DNA from: Rhizobium favelukesii
GTDB lineage: Bacteria; Pseudomonadota; Alphaproteobacteria; Rhizobiales; Rhizobiaceae
DNA length: 64,000 nucleotides
Reading direction: 5' to 3'
NCBI RefSeq assembly: GCF_000577275.2
Contig: NZ_HG916852.1
Coordinates: 251,001-315,000, forward strand
A program made the translations under genes and the position numbers. The notes under the pieces are model-generated. The model saw only the letters and a program-made list of their open reading frames with translations, had not been told where the DNA came from and made no database searches. This document shows, piece after piece, positions 57,096 through 64,000 of the stretch. The first letter of the stretch is position 1, and each line of letters starts with the position of its first letter.

Positions 57096-57500
57096 ATGGC
57101 ACGTGTAAAAAGAGGCGTTACCGCCCACGCCAAGCACAAGAAGGTTCTGAAGGCCGCCAAGGGCTTTTATGGCCGCCGCAAGAACACCATCCGCGCCGCG
57201 AAGGCTGCCGTCGATCGTTCGAAGCAGTACGCTTATCGCGACCGCAAGATCAACAAGCGCAACTTCCGCGCCCTCTGGATCCAGCGCATCAACGCTGCTG
57301 TCCGCGAATTCGGCCTGACCTACGGCCGTTTCATCGACGGCCTGAACAAGGCTGGCATCGAAGTCGACCGCAAGGTTCTCTCCGACATGGCTATCCATGA
57401 GCCGGAAGCATTCGGTGCACTCGTTGCTGCCTCCAAGAAGGCGCTCGAGTACCTGAAGGACGCTGGTACGAAGAACGAGTTTGAAGCAGCCGTCAACTAA
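57096..57500 (+). CDS. rplT: 50S ribosomal protein L20
   Basis: 134 aa: [19 protein letters not shown] start, [16 protein letters not shown] and the C-terminal [17 protein letters not shown]. Also the usual autoregulator of its operon. AAGGAG precedes the ATG at 57096. A Rho-independent terminator follows at 57538-57575. Confidence 0.96.
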   Translation: MARVKRGVTAHAKHKKVLKAAKGFYGRRKNTIRAAKAAVDRSKQYAYRDRKINKRNFRALWIQRINAAVREFGLTYGRFIDGLNKAGIEVDRKVLSDMAIHEPEAFGALVAASKKALEYLKDAGTKNEFEAAVN

Positions 57501-57820
57501 GCCGGCGCCATTCGAACTTTTGTTTCGATGATTTTGAACCCGCGCTGGCAAGGCTTGCGCGGGTTCTTTTGTTTCTACCGAAAGGCTTCGGGAAGGTTCG
57601 GCAGAGGCCCAGCAGGGTCCGGTTGGTGATGTGCCGTTCGAGGCCACGGTCGAACTGGGCAAACACACAGGCTTTCTCGGCCGCTTTTTATGGTGTGCCC
57701 GGTTGATTGGCCGCGTGCACATGGGTAGTGATCTGCGACGCTTCATCGTGGCAATCCAGCTATCCGATGCATGTTTTCGTGAATTATCGACAAGACTGAC
57801 GCCCCGTGAGGCAGGAAAAG
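57501..57820. other. 320-base region rplT to pheS
   Basis: Starts with the rplT terminator; the rest must hold the pheS promoter. I see no Phe-rich leader peptide or T-box that would control pheST by attenuation. Confidence 0.55.
57538..57575 (+). terminator. Terminator after rplT
   Basis: AACCCGCGC (57538-57546) pairs with GCGCGGGTT (57558-57566), then CTTTTGTTT. Confidence 0.88.
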
Positions 57821-58903
57821 ATGACCGAACTCGAAACCCTGGAAAAGCAACTTCTGTCTGATGTGGCAGCCGCTGCCGACGAGCCGGCGATCGAAGCCGT
57901 GCGTGTCGGCGCGCTCGGCAAGAAGGGTTCGGTCTCCGAGCTCCTGAAGACGCTTGGTTCGATGACGCCGCAAGAGCGCCAGACGCGCGGCGCCGCCATC
58001 AACGCGCTGAAGAACGCCGTGATGGATGCGATCACGGCCCGCAAGGCGGAGCTCAAGAAGGCAGCGATCGATGCACGCCTGAAGGCAGAAACTGTCGACG
58101 TCAGTCTGCCCGTCCGCTCGTCGCCGGCCGAGCGTGGCCGCATCCATCCGATCAGCCAGATCGTCGACGAGATCACCGCGATCTTCGGCGACATGGGCTT
58201 CTCGATCGCCGAGGGCCCCGATATCGAGACCGATTACTATAACTTCACGGCACTGAACTTCCCCGAAGGCCATCCGGCCCGCGAGATGCACGACACCTTC
58301 TTCTTCAATCCTGATGAGAACGGTGAGCGCAAGGTGTTGCGCACACACACCTCGCCGGTGCAAGTGCGCACCATGGAAGCGCAGAAGCCGCCGATCCGCA
58401 TCATCATCCCGGGCAAGACCTACCGCCAGGACAGCGATGCCACCCACTCGCCGATGTTCCATCAGGTCGAAGGCCTGGTCGTCGACAAGAAGGCCGACGT
58501 TGCCAATATCCGTTGGGTGTTGGAAGAATTCTGCAAGACCTTCTTCGAGGTCGACAGCGTGACGATGCGTTTCCGCCCGTCCTTCTTCCCCTTCACTGAA
58601 CCGTCCTTCGAGGTCGACATCCAGTGCGACCGCTCCGGCCCGATCGTCAAGTTTGGCGAAGGCACCGACTGGATGGAAATCCTCGGCTGCGGCATGGTGC
58701 ACCCGAACGTGCTGCGCGCCGGTGGCCTCGATCCAGACGAGTATCAGGGCTTTGCCTGGGGCATGGGTCTCGACCGCATCGCCATGCTGAAGTACGGCAT
58801 GCCCGACCTGCGCGACTTCTTCAACGCCGACGTCCGCTGGATGACCCATTACGGCTTCCGCCCGCTCGACATGCCGACGCTGTTCGGTGGTCTGAGCGCG
58901 TAA
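57821..58903 (+). CDS. pheS: Phenylalanyl-tRNA synthetase alpha subunit
   Basis: 360 aa class II synthetase subunit. An N-terminal coiled coil (residues 1-90) leads to the catalytic core with the [19 protein letters not shown] start, class II motif 2 [18 protein letters not shown] and motif 3 [16 protein letters not shown]. The start is ATG 57821 with AGGAA ahead; a GTG at 57806 is in frame. Confidence 0.96.
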   Translation: MTELETLEKQLLSDVAAAADEPAIEAVRVGALGKKGSVSELLKTLGSMTPQERQTRGAAINALKNAVMDAITARKAELKKAAIDARLKAETVDVSLPVRSSPAERGRIHPISQIVDEITAIFGDMGFSIAEGPDIETDYYNFTALNFPEGHPAREMHDTFFFNPDENGERKVLRTHTSPVQVRTMEAQKPPIRIIIPGKTYRQDSDATHSPMFHQVEGLVVDKKADVANIRWVLEEFCKTFFEVDSVTMRFRPSFFPFTEPSFEVDIQCDRSGPIVKFGEGTDWMEILGCGMVHPNVLRAGGLDPDEYQGFAWGMGLDRIAMLKYGMPDLRDFFNADVRWMTHYGFRPLDMPTLFGGLSA

Positions 58904-58918
58904 GGGAGGATAGAGATT

Positions 58919-61342
58919 ATGAAGTTCACACTTTCCTGGCTGAAGGATCATCTGGAAACGGATGCCACCCTCGATGAAATCTGCACCCGCCTGACCCAGA
59001 TCGGGCTCGAGGTCGAGGACGTCGACGACAAGGCGGCGTTCAAGCCCTTCGTCATCGCCAAGGTGCTGTCGGCGGAAAGGCATCCGCAGGCCGATCGCTT
59101 GAAGGTCCTGTCGGTCGACACAGGCAACGGTGCTCCCGTCCAGGTGGTCTGCGGTGCGCCGAATGCGCGCGCCGGCCTGATCGGCGCCTTCGCGGCACCC
59201 GGCACCTATGTTCCAGGCATCGAGGCGATGCTTGCCGTCGGCAACATCCGCGGCGTCGAGAGCCACGGCATGATGTGCTCCGAGAAGGAACTGATGATCT
59301 CCGATAATCACGAAGGGATTATCGACCTGCCGGAAGATGCGCCGGTTGGGCAAAGCTATGCGGCTTATGCCCATCTCGATGATCCGGTGATCGAGATCAA
59401 TCTGACGCCGAACCGTCCGGATTGTACCTCGATCTACGGCATCGCCCGCGATCTGGCAGCCTCCGGCCTCGGTACGCTAAAGACGCGTTCCGTGGCATCC
59501 TTCGCCGTCGACGGCGAAACACCGGTCAAGCTGACGCTCGATCTCGACGACGCCAAGCTCTGCCCGGGCTTTGCGCTGCGTCTGGTGCGCGGCGTCAAGA
59601 ACGGCCCGAGCCCGAAATGGGTGCAGCAGCGGCTGCTCGCCATCGGCCTTCGCCCGATCAATGCGCTTGTCGACATCACCAACTACATGACCTTCGATCA
59701 GGGCCGGCCGATGCACGTCTTCGACGCCGCCAAGGTCACGGGTAACCTGACCGTGCGCCGCGCCAAAGAAGGCGAGACCGTCCTCGCCCTCGATCAGCGG
59801 GAATACACGCTCAATGCCAACAACGTCGTCATATCAGACGAAGAGGGTATCGAGTCGATCGGCGGCATCATGGGCGGCGAGCATTCCGGCTGCGATGAAA
59901 ACACCACCGATGTGCTGCTCGAATCCGCGCTCTGGGATCCGATGAACATCGCCAAGTCTGGCCGTGGCCTCGGCATCATCACCGATGCCCGCTATCGCTT
60001 CGAGCGCGGCGTCGATCCGGAATACATGGTTCCGGGCCTCGAGCGCACCACCGAACTGGTCCTCGAATTCTGCGGCGGCACTGCCGCCAGGGCAGAGGTC
60101 GTCGGCTACAAGGGCTACGAGCCGAAAATCGTCGATTTCCCCTTCTCCGAGGTGAAGCGGCTGACGGGCCTCGACGTTTCCACTGAGGAAAGCACCGAGA
60201 TCCTGACGCGTCTCGGCTTCAAGGTTACGGGCTCCGGCGAGCGTGTCTCGGTCGCCGTTCCCTCCTGGCGTCCCGATGTCGATGGCAAGGCCGATCTCGT
60301 CGAAGAGGTCATGCGCATTCACGGCGTCGATAACATCAAGCCGGCGCCGCTGGAAAGCCATGCGGCCGTCAACGGCAAGATCCTGACGGCGCTGCAGATC
60401 CGCACCCGCATCGCCAAGCGTGCACTTGCCTCGCGTGGCATGCTGGAAGCGGTCAACTGGTCCTTCATTTCCGAAGATCAGGCGAAACTCTTCGGCGGCG
60501 GCTCGCCGGCGCTCAAGCTTGCCAACCCGATTGCGTCAGACATGTCCGACATGCGCCCCTCGCTGCTGCCGGGCCTGCTCAGCGCCGCCCAGCGCAATGC
60601 CGACAAGGGCTTTGGCGACGTCGCCATCTTCGAAGTGTCCGGTACCTATGAGAACGACCGGCCGGAAGGCCAGCGCCGCGTCGCTGGCGGCATCCGCCGC
60701 GGGAGCGCATCGCTGGCCGGCGCTGGCCGCATGTGGTCGAACAATGTCAAGGGCGGCGGCAAGCCGGTCGATGTCTTCGATGCAAAGGCCGATGCGCTCG
60801 CCGTGATCGAAGCCTGCGGCCTGCCGATGGGCAACATCCAGATCGAACAGGGCGGGCCTGAATGGTACCACCCCGGCCGCTCCGGCACGATCAAGATGGG
60901 TCCGAAGGTCGTGCTTGGCTATTTCGGCGAATTCCATCCCTCGACGCTTGAGGCGCTCGATGTTTCCGGCGCGCTGTGCGGCTTCGAAGTCTATGTCGAC
61001 GCCATGCCCGAGCCGAAGAAGAAAGCGACCCGCACCAAGCCGGCGCTGGAGCTTTCGCCGTTCCAGGCCGTCAAGCGCGACTTCGCCTTCGTCGTCGACA
61101 AGGCGGTGGAAGCTGGCGCGATCATCAAGGCTGCGAGCGGTGCTGACCGCAAGCTGGTCACATCAGTCAATGTCTTCGACGTCTTCGAAGGTGCGTCGCT
61201 CGGCGACGGCAAGAAGTCGGTGGCAATTGAGGTGCAGATCCAGCCGGTCGAGCGCACGCTGACGGACGAGGATTTCGAGGCGCTGACCGAGAAGATCGTC
61301 GCCAGCGTGACAAAGTTCACCGGCGGCGTCCTCAGAGGTTGA
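58919..61342 (+). CDS. pheT: Phenylalanyl-tRNA synthetase beta subunit
   Basis: 807 aa. EMAP-like tRNA-binding domain (about residues 40-150, with [15 protein letters not shown]), B3/4 editing domain (ARDLAASGL, then the KTRSVASF region), B5, and a C-terminal anticodon-fold domain ([17 protein letters not shown]; ends AVGGVL-like FTGGVLRG). Completes the alpha2-beta2 enzyme; 15 bases after pheS with GGGAGG ahead. Confidence 0.96.
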   Translation: MKFTLSWLKDHLETDATLDEICTRLTQIGLEVEDVDDKAAFKPFVIAKVLSAERHPQADRLKVLSVDTGNGAPVQVVCGAPNARAGLIGAFAAPGTYVPGIEAMLAVGNIRGVESHGMMCSEKELMISDNHEGIIDLPEDAPVGQSYAAYAHLDDPVIEINLTPNRPDCTSIYGIARDLAASGLGTLKTRSVASFAVDGETPVKLTLDLDDAKLCPGFALRLVRGVKNGPSPKWVQQRLLAIGLRPINALVDITNYMTFDQGRPMHVFDAAKVTGNLTVRRAKEGETVLALDQREYTLNANNVVISDEEGIESIGGIMGGEHSGCDENTTDVLLESALWDPMNIAKSGRGLGIITDARYRFERGVDPEYMVPGLERTTELVLEFCGGTAARAEVVGYKGYEPKIVDFPFSEVKRLTGLDVSTEESTEILTRLGFKVTGSGERVSVAVPSWRPDVDGKADLVEEVMRIHGVDNIKPAPLESHAAVNGKILTALQIRTRIAKRALASRGMLEAVNWSFISEDQAKLFGGGSPALKLANPIASDMSDMRPSLLPGLLSAAQRNADKGFGDVAIFEVSGTYENDRPEGQRRVAGGIRRGSASLAGAGRMWSNNVKGGGKPVDVFDAKADALAVIEACGLPMGNIQIEQGGPEWYHPGRSGTIKMGPKVVLGYFGEFHPSTLEALDVSGALCGFEVYVDAMPEPKKKATRTKPALELSPFQAVKRDFAFVVDKAVEAGAIIKAASGADRKLVTSVNVFDVFEGASLGDGKKSVAIEVQIQPVERTLTDEDFEALTEKIVASVTKFTGGVLRG

Positions 61343-61364
61343 GCGCATCGCACTTCGTAAGATC

Positions 61365-61393
61365 AAACGCCGGCGATCGTCTCGCCGGCGTTT
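61365..61393. terminator. Bidirectional terminator between pheT and the NTF2-like gene
   Basis: Twelve-base perfect arms AAACGCCGGCGA (61365-61376) and TCGCCGGCGTTT (61382-61393). A and T flanks let it serve both converging genes; it abuts the NTF2-like stop codon. Confidence 0.85.
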
Positions 61394-61753
61394 CTATGTG
61401 TGCAGATAGTAGAGCTTGTTGACGATCATCCAGCGGCCTTCGATCTTCAGCATCGACAGATAGTCGGTAAAGAGCATTCCGGCGAAATTGTCGCAGACCT
61501 TCACGCTCGCCGCATCGCCGACGACGTCAAGCATCTGGATGTCCATGTGCGGCTGCGTTCCGGGTGGTGCCGAGCCTTCGGCGACGATTGCGGCAATGAA
61601 TTCTTCCCGGTTCAGCCACTCGACGGCGTTTTCGTAGTGCCCGATGATGGCGCATTGCGGATGAAAGGCCTTCCGCAATGCGGCTTCGTTGGCGAAGGTC
61701 ATGCCTTCGACGTAGAGATGAACGACTGCTTCGATTGCTTGCTGGTCCGACAT
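61394..61753 (-). CDS. NTF2-like / SnoaL-type small protein (lumazine-binding-like)
   Basis: 119 aa cone-shaped NTF2 fold: EAVVHLYVEGMTFANEAALRKAFHP, the VEWLNREEFIAAI helix and DYLSMLKIEGRWMIVNKLYY strands match the nuclear-transport-factor-2/lumazine-binding-like family. Members include isomerases and binding proteins; no specific role can be given. Confidence 0.8.
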   Translation of the reverse strand: MSDQQAIEAVVHLYVEGMTFANEAALRKAFHPQCAIIGHYENAVEWLNREEFIAAIVAEGSAPPGTQPHMDIQMLDVVGDAASVKVCDNFAGMLFTDYLSMLKIEGRWMIVNKLYYLHT

Positions 61754-61853
61754 GCATCACCTCGCCAGAACATGTCCATAGCATAGTGCAGGGACTGCTT
61801 GCGGCAAGGTCGCCGAAGGATGCGGCATGCGTTTGAGGCTTCAAACCTTTCGG

Positions 61854-62849
<996 letters not shown>

Positions 62850-62977
62850 GCGAAGGCTCCCTTGTCGAGCGAAGTTCAAACCGCGGTCGATACCGGCGGT
62901 ACCGAAGTAACGTAGCGCCCGATCAATCATCAAAAAATACGTGCAATATATAACAGGCTGTTCTAACTGTTGGATCA

Positions 62978-63868
62978 ATGAACCGGACACAGCTTGCCCA
63001 ACTCGCCGTTCTTGCCGCCGTTTCCGAACGGCGAAGCTTTCGCGCAGCCGCCAAGGAATTGCAGATCGCGCCTTCTGCTGTCAGCCATGCGATCTCAAGC
63101 CTTGAAGAAAGCCTCGGCGTCCGGCTGCTGGCGCGAACGACACGCAGCGTGGCGCCGACCGAGGAGGGACGCCTTCTGCTGCAGCGCCTGAAGCCGGCGC
63201 TGGACGAGATCGGGATCGCGCTGGAAGCCGTCACCGAGGCCGGCGGAAGACCGGCCGGCAATCTCCGCATCACCGCCCCGCGCTTTGCCTCGGACATCCT
63301 TCTTGCGCCGCGGCTCGGCGAGTTCCTGAACCGCTATCCCGACATCACCCTGGAGATCGCCAATGAGGATGGCTTCACCGATATTGTCAGGGAAGGTTTC
63401 GATGCCGGGATCCGGCTGGAGGAGAGCCTTGAGGCGGATATGATCGCAGTGCGGGCCTCGCCCAGCCTGACGACGGTGATTGCGGGTTCTCCCGAGTATT
63501 TCGGGCGACACCCCAAGCCTCTGCATCCTTCCGATCTCGTCCATCATCGCTGCATCAAGCGGCGCTTCACCAATGGCACGATCTATCGCTGGGAGTTCGA
63601 GAAGGATGGGCAGGAACTCGTCGTTGCAGTCGACGGGCCGTTGATCGTCGCCGAGGACAGGCTCGCGTTGATGGCAGCACTGAACGGCGCCGGGCTCGCT
63701 TATCTCTTCGATCTGCGTGTCGAGAACGAACTGGCAAGCGGCAAGCTCGTCCGCGTGCTCGAAGACTGGTGTTCACCCTATCCCGGGCCGTTCATCTACT
63801 ATCCCAGCCGACGCCAGATGCGGCCCGCTCTGCGCGCCTTCATCGACTTCTTCCGGTATATTGGCTGA
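62978..63868 (+). CDS. LysR-family transcriptional regulator
   Basis: 296 aa. N-terminal HTH with the [20 protein letters not shown] core (residues about 28-47) and the [18 protein letters not shown] linker, then a periplasmic-binding-like effector domain. Divergent from the aldo-keto reductase across 128 bases. LysR proteins typically control the divergent gene in answer to a small ligand, here unknown. Confidence 0.9.
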   Translation: MNRTQLAQLAVLAAVSERRSFRAAAKELQIAPSAVSHAISSLEESLGVRLLARTTRSVAPTEEGRLLLQRLKPALDEIGIALEAVTEAGGRPAGNLRITAPRFASDILLAPRLGEFLNRYPDITLEIANEDGFTDIVREGFDAGIRLEESLEADMIAVRASPSLTTVIAGSPEYFGRHPKPLHPSDLVHHRCIKRRFTNGTIYRWEFEKDGQELVVAVDGPLIVAEDRLALMAALNGAGLAYLFDLRVENELASGKLVRVLEDWCSPYPGPFIYYPSRRQMRPALRAFIDFFRYIG

Positions 63869-63912
63869 CGCGGGAGTGACGCCACGGGCATTCACTCCCA
63901 CCTGATCGACAA

Positions 63913-64000
63913 TCAGGCGGCGACCTTCTGGTTTGCGGCTGTTGTTGCAAGCTGCGACAGCGTCTTGTTCGTTGCCGTTTCTTCCTGCAGCGTCTTGTCG
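63913..64000 (-). CDS. Ferritin-like DUF892 (YciE/YciF type) protein, C-terminal fragment
   Basis: Only the last 28 codons are inside the window (DKTLQEETATNKTLSQLATT to the stop at 63913). The DKTL.EE..TN.TL..LA pattern is the C-terminal helix of DUF892 ferritin-like stress proteins. Convergent with the LysR gene. Assignment rests on a short piece. Confidence 0.55.
   Translation of the reverse strand, partial: DKTLQEETATNKTLSQLATTAANQKVAA

Noticed and set aside
57576..57820. Phe attenuator or T-box before pheS
   Set aside because: No Phe run, no antiterminator pairing and no T-box consensus seen.
57743..59374. Long minus frame opposite pheS-pheT
   Set aside because: Shadow of highly conserved synthetase genes.

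Overview
This 64 kb window is GC-rich, gene-dense alphaproteobacterial chromosome, almost certainly from the Rhizobiaceae (Rhizobium sensu lato). Supporting signs are the gene content and order (yejABEF, mepA, mgsA-glk, dapB-gpmA, polA-ftsK, dnaK-dnaJ, infC/rpmI-rplT, pheST), an AqpS-type arsenic operon, an Irr-type iron box ahead of mbfA, a rhizobial RpoH-like promoter ahead of dnaK, an infC ATT start, and a probable alpha-r7-type small RNA between polA and a MarR gene.

Layout. 1-4356 (minus): peptide/microcin-C type ABC importer yejA-B-E-F, cut by the window edge at yejF. 4584-10577 (plus): mepA, mgsA, glk, an MsbA-like exporter, dapB and gpmA. 10634-11970: HxlR regulator divergent from a short-chain dehydrogenase. 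11975-16177: a six-gene arsenic operon on minus (arsR, LMW-PTP arsC, aqpS, glutaredoxin-type arsC, arsH, MFS exporter), nearly all genes joined by ATGA overlaps. Its downstream end carries the debris of a second ars copy, and the MFS gene ends in a piece of an HxlR gene. 16220-16738: a divergent cysteine-tailed DUF6428-like gene faces arsR across a palindromic operator.

16833-30583: a complete phosphonate (C-P lyase) island: phnF repressor, phnGHIJKL plus an acyltransferase-like gene, phnCDE1E2 importer, then the 2H-phosphoesterase-like gene, phnM and phnN. Two perfect palindromes stand before phnG and a Pho-box-like repeat before phnC. Three genes here are broken as read: phnI and phnC by in-frame TAG codons where Gln (CAG) is expected, and phnE2 by a frameshift.

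30593-43430: GrpB-family protein, ftsK (form without membrane segments), polA, a small RNA locus, a MarR regulator, a heavily damaged MHYT-GGDEF-EAL gene, an M20 peptidase, and an SH3 cell-envelope protein. 43600-51959: a GCG_CRPN secreted protein, PBP1A (frameshifted), dnaK-dnaJ, and an adenylate cyclase with TPRs. 52110-55709: small hypothetical gene, XRE regulator, mbfA, BTLCP protease-like protein, alpha/beta hydrolase. 55888-61342: infC, rpmI-rplT, pheS-pheT. 61394-64000: NTF2-like protein, aldo-keto reductase divergent from a LysR regulator, and the tail of a ferritin-like DUF892 gene.

I found no CRISPR array, tRNA, rRNA, insertion sequence or phage. The most informative signals are the recombinant ars/HxlR debris at 11.97-12.29 kb, the paired palindromes and damaged genes of the phn island, the cysteine-tailed gene sharing the arsR operator, and a small RNA locus. 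At least eight disabling lesions in five loci mean either base-calling/assembly error or real gene decay; the sequence alone does not separate the two.
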